NCBI RefSeq assembly: GCF_020297485.1
Contig: NZ_JAIWZC010000001.1
Coordinates: forward strand, 558,001 to 622,000
Reading direction: 5' to 3'
Origin: Enterocloster clostridioformis
GTDB lineage: Bacteria > Bacillota > Clostridia > Lachnospirales > Lachnospiraceae
DNA length: 64,000 nucleotides
The position numbers were made by a program, and so were the translations under genes. The notes beneath the pieces are model-generated. The model was given only the letters and a program-made list of their open reading frames with translations, was not told the DNA's origin and did not search any database. Below, one piece after another: positions 43,394-52,443 of this stretch. Every line of letters begins with the position of its first letter. Positions within the stretch are counted from its first letter, which is position 1.

Positions 43394-44490
43394 GCCCAAA
43401 CAAAAGGACAGGGAGAAAACGGGATTATGTAGGTGTGCTGTCATCGGTGTTTGCCATTGTCATCGGACTGCTGGTAGGATTTGTCATACTGCTGATATGC
43501 AATCCATCCCAGGCACTGCCGGGATTTGTGACCATCCTGACAGGAGCCTTTACCCACGGCTTAAAGGGCGTGGGACAGGTATTTTACTATGCAACCCCCA
43601 TTATACTGACCGGTCTTTCCGTTGGCTTTGCCTTTAAGACGGGCCTGTTTAACATCGGCACGCCGGGGCAGTTTATTGTGGGCGCCTTCGCGGCTGTCTA
43701 TGTGGGAATCATGTGGACCGGCCTTGGGAGGATTCAGTGGGCCGTGGCCCTGCTGGCAGCCATTCTGGGCGGAGCTCTGTGGGGAATGGTCCCCGGGGTT
43801 CTGAAAGCCTGCTTTAATGTAAACGAGGTTATTGCCTCCATCATGATGAACTATATCGGCATGTACATGGTGAACTGGATTGTCAAGAGCTACAAGCCTC
43901 TCTTTAACAACCTGCGCAATGAATCCAGGAACGTGGCAGCCACCGCGCAGATCCCCAAGATGGGAATGGATAAGCTGTTTCCGGAGTCAAGCGTGGGCGG
44001 CGGTATCCTTCTGGCCGTTGCCGCCGTGCTGCTAATATGGGTTATCCTCAATAAGACCACCTTTGGCTATGAGCTTAAGGCGGTGGGCTTTAACCGGGAC
44101 GCCGGCAGGTATGCGGGCATCAACGAGAAAAGGAACATCATCATGAGCATGGTCATAGCAGGGGCCATAGCAGGCATGGCAGGGGGACTTCTGTACCTGG
44201 CAGGCACCGGCAAGCACATTGAGATAAAGGATGTGCTTGCGCCGGAAGGCTTTACCGGCATCTCCGTGGCGCTGCTGGGACTGAGCCATCCCATCGGAGT
44301 GCTGTTTTCCGGGCTGTTCATCGCATATCTGACAGCCGGGGGATTTTACCTGCAGCTCTTTGAATTCTCCACGGAAATCATTGACATCATTGTGGCGGTC
44401 ATCATTTATTTCAGCGCCTTTGCCCTGATAGTGAAAACCATCCTGACCCGGATGAACCGAAAACGGGAGAAAGGAGGCGGCCAGATATGA
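43390..44490 (+). CDS. Nucleoside ABC importer, permease 1
   Basis: The 366-residue protein has about nine hydrophobic helices of the RbsC/BPD_transp_2 type, with the conserved LTGLSVGFAFKTGLFNIGTPGQ near the start and FNVNEVIASIMMNYIG in the coupling region. The GTG start overlaps the previous stop by 4 bases. It pairs with the next gene to form a heterodimeric channel. Confidence 0.93.
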   Translation: MSPNKRTGRKRDYVGVLSSVFAIVIGLLVGFVILLICNPSQALPGFVTILTGAFTHGLKGVGQVFYYATPIILTGLSVGFAFKTGLFNIGTPGQFIVGAFAAVYVGIMWTGLGRIQWAVALLAAILGGALWGMVPGVLKACFNVNEVIASIMMNYIGMYMVNWIVKSYKPLFNNLRNESRNVAATAQIPKMGMDKLFPESSVGGGILLAVAAVLLIWVILNKTTFGYELKAVGFNRDAGRYAGINEKRNIIMSMVIAGAIAGMAGGLLYLAGTGKHIEIKDVLAPEGFTGISVALLGLSHPIGVLFSGLFIAYLTAGGFYLQLFEFSTEIIDIIVAVIIYFSAFALIVKTILTRMNRKREKGGGQI

Positions 44491-45440
44491 GTGTGATTTA
44501 TTTTATATTCCAGCAGACCATGCTGTTTACCATTCCCCTGATGATTGTGGCCCTGGGCGGCATGTTTTCCGAGCGGAGCGGTGTGGTCAACATTGCCCTG
44601 GAGGGAATCATGACCATGGGAGCCTTTACGGGCATCCTGTTCCTGAACATGACAGGAGACAGGATGAGCGGACAGCTGCAGCTGCTACTGGCCATCCTTA
44701 TCTCCACGGCCACGGGAGCTGTCTTTGCCTTCTTTCATGCCTACGCGTCCATCAACATGAAGGCAAACCAGACCATCAGCGGAACAGCCCTCAACATGTT
44801 TGCTCCGGCCTTTGCCATCTTTGTGGCCAGGGTTATCCAGGGAGTGCAGCAGATTCAGTTCAGCAATACCTTCCGGATTGAATCCGTTCCCCTGCTGGGC
44901 AATATCCCGTTTTTCGGCCCATTGTTATTCCGGAACACATACATCACCACGTATCTGGGCGTCGTGATTCTGGTTCTGTCCACCCTGGTGCTTTACCGGA
45001 CCAGGTTCGGCCTGAGACTGCGCTCCTGCGGAGAGCACCCCCATGCAGCAGACGCGGCGGGCATCAATGTCTGCCGCATGCAGTATGCAGGCGTCCTGAT
45101 ATCCGGGGTCCTGGGCGGTTTAGGGGGGCTGGTGTTCGTGGTGCCCACATCCACTAATTTTAACGCGGATGTGGCAGGATACGGATTCCTGGCCCTGGCA
45201 GTTCTTATCTTCGGACAGTGGAAGCCGGTAAAAATCATGTGGGCATCCCTGTTCTTCGGCCTCATGAAGGCGGTGGCGGCAGCCTATTCCGGCATACCGT
45301 TTCTGGCGGCAACAGGGATTCCCAGCTATGTGTACAAGATGATACCCTATCTGGCCACCCTGATTGTCCTGGTATTTACATCCAGGAACTCCCAGGCTCC
45401 CAGGGCCTCCGGCGTTCCCTATGACAAAGGGCAGAGATAG
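44487..45440 (+). CDS. Nucleoside ABC importer, permease 2
   Basis: The 317-residue protein has eight to nine hydrophobic helices and the paralogous motif FSERSGVVNIALEGIMTMGA. It starts with ATGA overlapping the upstream stop. A late loop (YRTRFGLRLRSCGEHPHAAD, then AGIN) is the EAA-like coupling element. It is the last gene of the operon; a terminator follows after 35 bases. Confidence 0.93.
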   Translation: MSVIYFIFQQTMLFTIPLMIVALGGMFSERSGVVNIALEGIMTMGAFTGILFLNMTGDRMSGQLQLLLAILISTATGAVFAFFHAYASINMKANQTISGTALNMFAPAFAIFVARVIQGVQQIQFSNTFRIESVPLLGNIPFFGPLLFRNTYITTYLGVVILVLSTLVLYRTRFGLRLRSCGEHPHAADAAGINVCRMQYAGVLISGVLGGLGGLVFVVPTSTNFNADVAGYGFLALAVLIFGQWKPVKIMWASLFFGLMKAVAAAYSGIPFLAATGIPSYVYKMIPYLATLIVLVFTSRNSQAPRASGVPYDKGQR

Positions 45441-45475
45441 GTTGATATTTATGTAATAATATGGTAGTATATGAA

Positions 45476-45506
45476 AGAGTCCTTAGGATTAAGGGCTCTT
45501 TTATTG
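45476..45506 (+). terminator. Terminator of the nucleoside importer operon
   Basis: AGAGTCCTTA (45476-45485) pairs with TAAGGGCTCT (45490-45499) with one G-T pair; TTTTATT follows. TTGATA-17-TAGTAT just upstream could also be a promoter for the next gene with this stem at its start, so an attenuator is the alternative reading. Confidence 0.75.
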
Positions 45507-45566
45507 AGTCCGGCTGTCTGAAAAGGCCGGTAACTCGCGATATATTACGAAACGGGGGATATATAG

Positions 45567-46940
45567 ATGGAACGCGAAAAATTTTCGTCCAGGCTGGGCT
45601 TCATCCTTATAAGCGCGGGATGCGCCATTGGTCTGGGCAATGTGTGGCGGTTCCCTTATATAGTAGGCGAATACGGAGGTGCCGCTTTTGTTCTTGTATA
45701 CCTGGTGTTCCTGCTGATACTGGGACTTCCCATCGTAGTCATGGAATTTGCAGTGGGAAGGGCCAGCCGCAAAAGCGCGGCCCTGTCCTTTGACCTGCTG
45801 GAGCCAAAGGGAAGCAGGTGGCATCTGACCAAGTACATCGCCATGGCAGGCAACTATATTCTGATGATGTTCTACACGACTGTGGGCGGATGGATGATGC
45901 TTTATTTTTTTAAGACCCTTAAGGGGGATTTCGGCGGCCTGGATTCAGAGGCAGTGGCCGGTGAATTCGGCAGTATGCTGGCTAATCCCGCGCTGATGGG
46001 AGGGTTCATGGTCATTGTGGTCCTGCTGTGCTTCGGAGTCTGCGCCATGGGCCTTCAGAAGGGCGTGGAGCGCATTACAAAGGTCATGATGGTGTGTCTG
46101 CTGGTGCTGATGGTAGTGCTGGCCGTGCATTCCATGGTTCTGCCGGGAGGCGGTCCCGGGCTGGAGTTTTACCTGAAGCCTGATTTTGGGAAAATGGCGG
46201 AGGCGGGTATCGGTGAAGCCGTGTTCGCTGCCCTGGGACAATCCTTTTTCACCCTGAGCATTGGTATCGGAGCCCTGGCAATCTTCGGAAGCTATATCGG
46301 CAAGGAGAGAACGCTGACAGGAGAGGCGGTCAGCGTAACCCTGCTGGACACCCTGGTGGCTTTCATGGCCGGACTCATCATATTCCCGGCATGCTTTGCC
46401 TACAATATTGAGTCCACAGCAGGACCATCCCTGATTTTCATTACCCTGCCCAATGTATTTAACCATATGGCAGGCGGCAGAATCTGGGGGACACTGTTTT
46501 TTCTGTTTATGTCCTTTGCGGCTTTTTCCACCATCATCGCGGTGTTCCAGAACATCATTTCATTTGCAACGGATTTGACGGGATGCACCCTTAAGAAGGC
46601 GGTTCTCTGCAATATAGCCGCCATCATCATTCTGTCCGTTCCATGTGTGCTGGGCTTTAATCTCTGGGGCAGCTTTGACCCCCTGGGAGAGGGAAGCACG
46701 GTTCTGGACCTGGAGGATTTCATCCTCAGCAACAACCTTCTGCCTATCGGCAGCATGCTTTACCTGCTGTTTTGCACCAGCCGCTATGGATGGGGCTTTA
46801 AGAAATTTACGGCAGAGGCCAATGAAGGGGAGGGAATTCATTTTCCTGTGTGGGCCAGGATTTATGTGAGTTATATCCTGCCTTTGATTGTACTCATCAT
46901 ATTCATTCAGGGATATGTCTCCAAGTTTATGAGTAATTAG
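45567..46940 (+). CDS. Sodium-dependent transporter, SNF (LeuT-like) family
   Basis: The 457-residue protein begins FSSRLGFILISAGCAIGLGNVWRFPY, the unmistakable TM1 of the neurotransmitter:sodium symporter family, and has about eleven hydrophobic helices. Bacterial members import amino acids or related amines with sodium; the substrate cannot be told. It ends in the short C-terminus typical of bacterial members. GGGGG lies before the ATG, and a strong terminator follows. Confidence 0.95.
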   Translation: MEREKFSSRLGFILISAGCAIGLGNVWRFPYIVGEYGGAAFVLVYLVFLLILGLPIVVMEFAVGRASRKSAALSFDLLEPKGSRWHLTKYIAMAGNYILMMFYTTVGGWMMLYFFKTLKGDFGGLDSEAVAGEFGSMLANPALMGGFMVIVVLLCFGVCAMGLQKGVERITKVMMVCLLVLMVVLAVHSMVLPGGGPGLEFYLKPDFGKMAEAGIGEAVFAALGQSFFTLSIGIGALAIFGSYIGKERTLTGEAVSVTLLDTLVAFMAGLIIFPACFAYNIESTAGPSLIFITLPNVFNHMAGGRIWGTLFFLFMSFAAFSTIIAVFQNIISFATDLTGCTLKKAVLCNIAAIIILSVPCVLGFNLWGSFDPLGEGSTVLDLEDFILSNNLLPIGSMLYLLFCTSRYGWGFKKFTAEANEGEGIHFPVWARIYVSYILPLIVLIIFIQGYVSKFMSN

Positions 46941-46974
46941 GGATTTTTTTGATAAAACATAATAAATGCAAAGG

Positions 46975-47022
46975 GCAGCCCCTGGGGATTCTCTGTACCG
47001 GAATCCCCAGGGGCTGCTTTTT
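46975..47022 (+). terminator. Strong terminator after the symporter gene
   Basis: A perfect 17-bp stem (46975-46991 with 47001-47017) is followed by TTTTT. This is one of the strongest terminators in the window. Confidence 0.95.
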
Positions 47023-47063
47023 GCTGCCGGATTTTGCAGCGGGAATAAAAATGTAAAATAGCC

Positions 47064-47119
47064 TTGACATTTGATGTAAAGCATACTATACTAAAAATGT
47101 AAAGCATGCTATACTAAAA
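47064..47119 (+). promoter_or_regulatory. Promoter with tandem 23-bp operators for the XRE pair
   Basis: TTGACA (47064-47069), 17 bases, TATACT (47087-47092) is a near-consensus promoter. Two tandem 23-bp copies (47074-47096 and 47097-47119, one mismatch, core GTAAAGCAT-n-CTATACT) cover the spacer, the -10 box and the start site. A repressor bound there would block RNA polymerase. The adjacent XRE gene is the obvious candidate. Confidence 0.75.
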
Positions 47120-47191
47120 AAGGCGGAACAGGCGATGACAAAAAGCAGAGATGATTTAAGATTAAAAGGAAATGAGGAAAGGGTGGTGTGA

Positions 47192-47392
47192 TTGAAGACC
47201 AGGATACAGGAACTGAGGAAACATGACAAAGTCACCCAGGAGGAGCTGGCCTTGGCCCTGGGCGTGACCAGGCAGACCATAATATCCCTTGAAAACGGGA
47301 AGTATAATGCTTCCCTGCAGCTGGCTTTTAAGATTTCAAGATTTTTCGGAAAAAGCATAGAGGATATATTTTTATTTGAAGAGGAGGAATGA
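47192..47392 (+). CDS. XRE-family transcriptional regulator
   Basis: The 66-residue protein is a single helix-turn-helix domain: [37 protein letters not shown] spans residues 16-52. It resembles the YozG type of small regulators. The start is TTG at 47192 with GGGTGGTG just before; no ATG exists in this frame upstream. It overlaps the next gene by 4 bases and probably represses its own promoter through the tandem operators. Confidence 0.88.
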   Translation: MKTRIQELRKHDKVTQEELALALGVTRQTIISLENGKYNASLQLAFKISRFFGKSIEDIFLFEEEE

Positions 47393-47883
47393 ATATGTGG
47401 CTGAACCAGTTATTTATTGAAAACCCCATTGATTTTGAGAAGAGGTGCAGGAACCGGATTGTGTTTGGGATATGCTTTATCCTGTTGGGCGCAGCGGCCA
47501 TAGGGCTGTCCTTTGCGGTCAGGAACCGCGCCATGGTGATGTATCTGGAACAGGGTTACAGGGATTTTATGCCGGGATTTTACGGCGGAACCGGATTTGG
47601 CCTGGCCGCGTCCGGGGTTATATCCATCATCCGCAACCTGCAGTATCTGCGGAATCCGGAACTTAAGGAGAAGCGCAGGATTTATGAGACCGATGAGAGA
47701 AACCGTATGCTGGGGCTGCGCTGCTGGGCTTATACGGGATACACCATGATGCTGATGCTCTATATAGGGGTCCTTGTAAGCGGGTTTATCAGCATGACAG
47801 TGGCAAAGACACTGATATTCGTAGCGGCGCTTTTTGCGGTGCTCCTGCTGGTGTTCAGAGGGCTTTTGCAGAAGGTCATGTAG
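47389..47883 (+). CDS. Membrane protein partner of the XRE regulator
   Basis: The 164-residue protein has four hydrophobic stretches (about residues 25-45, 66-82, 113-133 and 138-158) and a conserved-looking loop [20 protein letters not shown]. Small XRE genes are frequently coupled to such four-helix proteins in Firmicutes, and ATGA overlap supports co-translation. The function is not known; a membrane sensor or a target of the regulator are possible. Confidence 0.75.
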   Translation: MNMWLNQLFIENPIDFEKRCRNRIVFGICFILLGAAAIGLSFAVRNRAMVMYLEQGYRDFMPGFYGGTGFGLAASGVISIIRNLQYLRNPELKEKRRIYETDERNRMLGLRCWAYTGYTMMLMLYIGVLVSGFISMTVAKTLIFVAALFAVLLLVFRGLLQKVM

Positions 47884-48004
47884 GGACATTGTATTTTTCT
47901 ATGGCATATGGTTTTGCATCAATAAAAACAATGGGACACACCACCGGGATTCATGTAAAATGAGATGGACGAAAGAGAAAATCTTATAAGGAGGGTACCG
48001 TAAC

Positions 48005-48478
48005 ATGAATTTAAAGAAAGAAGTGAGTGTGGCCAAAATAGCAAAGGATGCAGAGGATTTATTCCGCGGAGGATTCTTCTGTTCAGAGGCAGTTGTCTGT
48101 TCCATCCGCAGTAACTTTGAGATGGATGTACCGGAGGAGGTCATTGCCATGGCATCCGGATTCCCCATTGGAATCGGGCGCTCCAAGTGCTTGTGCGGAG
48201 CTGTGTCAGGCGGTGTCATGGCCATTGGCCTTGTATTCGGCCGCACGGTCCAGAAGGATCCCCAGGTGGAACAGACACTGGCTCTTTCCAAGGAGCTTCA
48301 CGACTGGTTCAAGGCGGCTAACGGGAAGAACGCGCTGTGCTGCCGGATTCTCACAAAGGAATTTGACATGGGGGCAGGGGAGCATAAGGAACAGTGTATC
48401 CATTTTACGGGTCTGGTGGCAGGCAAGGTAGCCGAGATGATCATAAGGGAAAAGGGACTTACGAATATTGACGAATAG
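48005..48478 (+). CDS. C_GCAxxG_C_C family redox protein
   Basis: The 157-residue protein carries the family motif GRSKCLCGAVSGGVMAIGLVFG and further cysteines (FCSEAVVC, LCCRI, QCIHF), spaced for metal or disulphide redox chemistry. Members are predicted electron-transfer or thiol proteins of anaerobes. GGAGGG lies before the ATG. A TDT transporter gene follows after 12 bases, so the two may be co-expressed. Confidence 0.9.
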   Translation: MNLKKEVSVAKIAKDAEDLFRGGFFCSEAVVCSIRSNFEMDVPEEVIAMASGFPIGIGRSKCLCGAVSGGVMAIGLVFGRTVQKDPQVEQTLALSKELHDWFKAANGKNALCCRILTKEFDMGAGEHKEQCIHFTGLVAGKVAEMIIREKGLTNIDE

Positions 48479-48490
48479 GAGTGTGCGCTG

Positions 48491-49402
48491 ATGATAAAGA
48501 AAATACCTCTTCCGGCAACAGGCGTCATGCTGGGCATGGCTGCCCTGGGAAATCTGCTCCAGTCTTATTCGGAAGGAGTCCGCCTTCTGTGCGGGGCGGT
48601 ATCCCTGATTTTGGGGATCCTGATTGTGATCAAAATCATATTATACCCCGGGCAGTTTGCCGGGGACATGAAGAATCCCATCATGGCCAGTGTTTCAGGA
48701 ACCTTTTCCATGGCAGTCATGCTTCTGGCAGGATATGCCAAGCCCTTTGCGGGAAGCAGCGCCGTGATAATCTGGTATGCCGGCATTGGGCTGCACATTG
48801 CCCTCATGGTGTATTTTACAGCCAGATTCATGATTCACCTTAAAATGCAGCAGGTATTTGCAAGCTACTACATTGTCTATGTGGGAATCGCGGTGGCAAG
48901 TGTCACGGCGCCAGCCTTTGATAAACTGGCAGTGGGAACAGCAGCCTTCTGGTTCGGCTTTGCGGCGGCCCTCATACTGTTGGTATTGGTTACATACCGC
49001 TATGTGAACTTTAAACAGGTTCCGGAACCGGCACAGCCGTTGTTTTGCATCTATACGGCGCCTGTCAGCCTTTGCCTGGCCGGATATATCCAGTCCGTGC
49101 AGCCAAAGTCACTGGGGCTGGTCCTGTTTATGATGATTCTCAGCTCAGTCATTTACATTGCGGTGCTTATAAAGACACCGGCATACCTGAAGATGAAGTT
49201 TTATCCCAGCTATGCCGCCTTTACCTTCCCCTTTGTCATTACAGCCATTGGGCTTAAGATGGCCGTGGCCTGTCTCGGCGGCATGGGACATCCCGTACCT
49301 GCCCTGTCATACGCTGTGGCTGGTGAAACCGTCATAGCATCCGTCCTTACCATCTATGCTCTGGTGAGATATGGTATGGCAGTGTTGGAACGGGGACATT
49401 GA
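48491..49402 (+). CDS. TDT (TehA/SLAC1) family transporter
   Basis: The 303-residue protein has about ten hydrophobic helices and begins KKIPLPATGVMLGMAALGNLL, the TM1 pattern of the tellurite-resistance/dicarboxylate transporter family. Relatives pass small anions or dicarboxylates. The true substrate is unknown. AGGAG precedes the ATG. Confidence 0.88.
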   Translation: MIKKIPLPATGVMLGMAALGNLLQSYSEGVRLLCGAVSLILGILIVIKIILYPGQFAGDMKNPIMASVSGTFSMAVMLLAGYAKPFAGSSAVIIWYAGIGLHIALMVYFTARFMIHLKMQQVFASYYIVYVGIAVASVTAPAFDKLAVGTAAFWFGFAAALILLVLVTYRYVNFKQVPEPAQPLFCIYTAPVSLCLAGYIQSVQPKSLGLVLFMMILSSVIYIAVLIKTPAYLKMKFYPSYAAFTFPFVITAIGLKMAVACLGGMGHPVPALSYAVAGETVIASVLTIYALVRYGMAVLERGH

Positions 49403-49481
49403 CCTCCGGGTCAGCCGGAATCAGGGACCGGATTTGAAATACGGATTGGGAAGAAGGAGACAAATAGATAAACAGACAGGT

Positions 49482-49541
49482 AAACAGGCAGATGCACGGA
49501 AGGATACAAGCGTATTCTCATGATGCATGTGTCTGTTTTTT
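49482..49541 (+). terminator. Terminator before the copper operon
   Basis: AAACAGGCAGATGCA (49482-49496) pairs with TGCATGTGTCTGTTT (49524-49538) at 13 of 15 positions, ending in a T-run. The loop of 27 bases is long, so confidence is moderate. Confidence 0.6.
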
Positions 49542-49584
49542 AGCGTAAAATAGTAAAGATTTTCATTCCGGGGCATACTGCCTA

Positions 49585-49613
49585 TTGACAATATATAGTT
49601 AGTGCTCTATACT
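49585..49613 (+). promoter_or_regulatory. copA promoter
   Basis: TTGACA (49585-49590), a 17-base spacer and TATACT (49608-49613) form a near-consensus sigma-A promoter. Transcription would begin at about 49620, exactly at the CsoR operator. Confidence 0.85.
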
Positions 49614-49619
49614 TGCAAT

Positions 49620-49636
49620 ATACCCGGGTGGGGTAT
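49620..49636 (+). promoter_or_regulatory. CsoR operator
   Basis: ATACCCGGGTGGGGTAT is an interrupted palindrome with the TACCC...GGGTA pattern known for copper-sensing CsoR repressors. It sits at the predicted transcription start of copA, and a csoR gene lies downstream in the same direction, so copper would relieve repression. Confidence 0.85.
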
Positions 49637-49654
49637 AAGAAAGGAGTGAAACAT

Positions 49655-51988
49655 ATGACCACGCAGCGATATCACATAGACGGAATGTCCTGTGCCGCAT
49701 GCAGCAGCGCGGTGGAGCGTGTTATGAGAAAGTTAAACGGTGTGGAGAGCAGTAATGTGAACCTGACAACCAACCGAATGGTGATTACCTATGACGAGAG
49801 CCGGGTGACGCCTGAAATGATTTGTGAGAAGGTATCCAGGGCGGGTTTTTCTGCCAGCCTGATTGTGGAGGAAGAACAGAACAAGAAAAAGGAAGAAGAG
49901 GAATGGCAGCAGCAGGAGGAACAGCTGGAGGCTGTGAAGCGCAGGGTGATTACCGCCATTTGTTTTGCTGTTCCTTTGCTCTACATTTCCATGGGGCATA
50001 TGCTGCCCTTTACCCTGCCTCTGCCGGCCTTCATGCAGATGGATAAGAATCCGCTTAATTTTGCCCTGGCCCAGCTCATACTGACCGTACCGGTCCTTAT
50101 TTGCGGACGCAGGTTCTATCTGGTAGGCATTCGTTCTCTGCTTAAGGGCAATCCCAATATGGATTCCCTGGTGGCAATTGGTACGGGAAGCGCGTTTATC
50201 TACAGCCTTGTGATGACTCTGGGCATTCCGGGGGATCACATGAAGGCCCACCAGCTGTATTATGAGTCAGCGGCCGTGGTGGTCACACTGGTAATGCTGG
50301 GCAAGTTCATGGAGAGCCGCAGCAAGGGAAAGACATCCGAAGCAATACGCAAGCTCATGGAGCTGGCACCGGACACGGCTATTCTCTATGAGAACGGTAC
50401 GGAGAGGGAAGTGGAGACCTCCCTGGTGGCTGTGGGGCAGCATATCCTCATAAAGCCGGGCAGCCGGATACCCCTGGATGGTATACTTGTACAGGGCAGC
50501 AGCAGCGTGGACGAGTCCATGCTTACCGGGGAGAGCATCCCGGCGGAGAAACAGCCGGGGGACCGCGTAATCGGCGGAAGCATGAATTATAATGGGGCTA
50601 TGGAAGTGGAAGTGACCCATGTGGGAAGCGATACCACCCTGTCCAAAATCATTAAGATGATTGAGGATGCCCAGGGCAAGAAGGCACCTATCTCCAAGCT
50701 GGCGGATAAGGTGGCCGGATACTTTGTTCCCGCTGTCATGGGAATCGCCCTGGCGGCGGCCCTGCTGTGGTGGATATTCGGAGGAAAGGAACTTTCCTTT
50801 GTGCTGACCATATTCGTGGCCGTCCTGGTCATTGCCTGCCCGTGTGCGCTGGGGCTGGCCACTCCCACGGCCATCATGGTGGGAACCGGGGTTGGAGCCG
50901 GACACGGCATACTGATTAAGAGCGGTGAGGCCCTGGAGATTTGCCATAAGGTGGATGCCGTCATACTGGATAAGACAGGAACCATCACAGAGGGAAAACC
51001 CAGGGTGACGGATGTAAATGTGATCAGCGGAGCCGTGGTGGAACAGGTGTGGAAGCCGGGGAGCGGGGCTTTCGGGGAAAGCACCAGGGAACCTCAGACT
51101 TCTGAGGATGAGAAAAGGGAGCACCTGTTGGGAATCGCCGCCGCCTGTGAACAGATGTCGGAACATCCCCTGGGCCAGGCCATTGTGCAGGTTGCCAGGG
51201 AGAAGCAGATGGACCTGGCGATGCCCGAGGCATTTGAGAGTATCACCGGGGCAGGTATTATCACGGCCTGGAAGGGATGGAAGGTGGCGGTGGGCAACCG
51301 GCGTCTCCTTAACCAACTGCATGTGCCTGTATCCCAGGATACGGAAAAAGCAGCCTCAGAATACGCCAATACAGGAAAGACTCCCATGTATGTGGTGATT
51401 GACGGCCGGCTGGCCGGGATCGTGTGCGTGGCCGATACCATCAAGGAAACCAGTGTGGAGGCGGTGGAAAAGATAAAGAGCCTGGGAGTGGCTGTATACA
51501 TGGTTACAGGTGATAATGAGAAAACGGCCCAGTACATCGGCAGGCTGGCCCATGTGGACCAGGTGGTGGCAGAGGTGCTTCCGGAAGACAAGGCCCAGGT
51601 CGTAAACCGGTTGCAGAATGAAGGAAAAACAGTTATGATGGTAGGTGACGGCATCAACGACGCACCGGCGCTGGTCCAGGCTGACGTGGGCTGCGCTGTT
51701 GGAAACGGCAGCGATATTGCCCTGGAATCCGGGGACGTGGTGCTGATGAAGTCTGACCTTATGGATGTCTACAGGGTTGTCAAATTGAGCAAGGCAACCA
51801 TCCGCAATATAAAACAGAATCTGTTCTGGGCATTTTTCTATAACTCATTGGGAATCCCGGTGGCAGCAGGAGTGCTGTACCTGTTGGGCGGCCCGCTGTT
51901 AAGCCCCATGCTGGGAGGATTCGCGATGTCCTTGAGCTCAGTGTGCGTGGTGGGAAATGCCCTGAGACTCAGGAATCTGAAGCTGTAG
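49655..51988 (+). CDS. copA: Copper-exporting P1B-type ATPase
   Basis: The 777-residue protein has one N-terminal HMA domain with CAAC at residues 13-16 and a charged linker (EEEQNKKKEEEEWQQQEEQ). It carries LTGES, the ion-binding CPC at 395-397 in TM6, the phosphorylation site DKTGT (D439) and GDGINDAP. CPC with one HMA domain fits Cu(I) export. A short insertion (about residues 458-485) in the P/N region is unusual but harmless looking. AAGGAG stands before the ATG at 49655; an upstream TTG at 49613 lies in the promoter. Confidence 0.96.
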   Translation: MTTQRYHIDGMSCAACSSAVERVMRKLNGVESSNVNLTTNRMVITYDESRVTPEMICEKVSRAGFSASLIVEEEQNKKKEEEEWQQQEEQLEAVKRRVITAICFAVPLLYISMGHMLPFTLPLPAFMQMDKNPLNFALAQLILTVPVLICGRRFYLVGIRSLLKGNPNMDSLVAIGTGSAFIYSLVMTLGIPGDHMKAHQLYYESAAVVVTLVMLGKFMESRSKGKTSEAIRKLMELAPDTAILYENGTEREVETSLVAVGQHILIKPGSRIPLDGILVQGSSSVDESMLTGESIPAEKQPGDRVIGGSMNYNGAMEVEVTHVGSDTTLSKIIKMIEDAQGKKAPISKLADKVAGYFVPAVMGIALAAALLWWIFGGKELSFVLTIFVAVLVIACPCALGLATPTAIMVGTGVGAGHGILIKSGEALEICHKVDAVILDKTGTITEGKPRVTDVNVISGAVVEQVWKPGSGAFGESTREPQTSEDEKREHLLGIAAACEQMSEHPLGQAIVQVAREKQMDLAMPEAFESITGAGIITAWKGWKVAVGNRRLLNQLHVPVSQDTEKAASEYANTGKTPMYVVIDGRLAGIVCVADTIKETSVEAVEKIKSLGVAVYMVTGDNEKTAQYIGRLAHVDQVVAEVLPEDKAQVVNRLQNEGKTVMMVGDGINDAPALVQADVGCAVGNGSDIALESGDVVLMKSDLMDVYRVVKLSKATIRNIKQNLFWAFFYNSLGIPVAAGVLYLLGGPLLSPMLGGFAMSLSSVCVVGNALRLRNLKL

Positions 51989-52090
51989 CGCGGGGCTGTA
52001 AAACACCTGCGAAAACACCTGCGGGAATCCGTCCGTGTCCCGGACATGGGCGGTTCCCCGGGGAACAGGAAGGTAAAAGGAGAGGAATAC

Positions 52091-52396
52091 ATGAATCAGG
52101 AAGAAGGCTGCGCCTGCCGCCATAAACATAGGGAAGTGTCGGAAGAACGCGGGCTCATGAACCGGCTGAACCGGATAGAGGGACAGATAAGGGGCATCAA
52201 GTCCATGGTGGAGGATGAGCGCTACTGCGTGGACATCATCACCCAGGTGGCAGCGGTCCAGGCAGCGCTTAACAGCTTTAACAAGGTGCTTTTGGAGCGC
52301 CATATCAAGTCCTGCGTGGTGGATGATATCCGCAGCGGCGACAGCGACGCCACGGTGGAGGAGCTTTGCAGGACTCTGCAGAAGATGATGAAATAA
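52091..52396 (+). CDS. csoR: CsoR-type copper-sensing repressor
   Basis: The 101-residue protein is an all-helical DUF156 repressor: NRLNRIEGQIRGIKSMVED, then C46, H71 and C75. The spacing (25 and 4) equals that of the Cu(I) ligands C36-H61-C65 of the Mycobacterium protein. An extra N-terminal CACRHKHR may also bind metal. The start at 52091 follows AAAAGGAGAGG; an in-frame ATG at 52046 lies within the copA-csoR gap and lacks a site. It should bind the operator at 49620. Confidence 0.93.
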   Translation: MNQEEGCACRHKHREVSEERGLMNRLNRIEGQIRGIKSMVEDERYCVDIITQVAAVQAALNSFNKVLLERHIKSCVVDDIRSGDSDATVEELCRTLQKMMK

Positions 52397-52443
52397 CAGG
52401 AAACCTGAGATAGAAACCTGAGATAAAGGAAACGAAAAGATAC

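Noticed and set aside
41945..43444. 499-codon open frame on the minus strand opposite the nucleoside importer ATPase
   Set aside because: It is long because the GC-rich coding strand lacks reverse-frame stops. The product has no domain, and the plus-strand gene is certain.
47441..47900. Minus-strand frames opposite the XRE partner gene
   Set aside because: They are antisense shadows without translation signals or recognisable domains.
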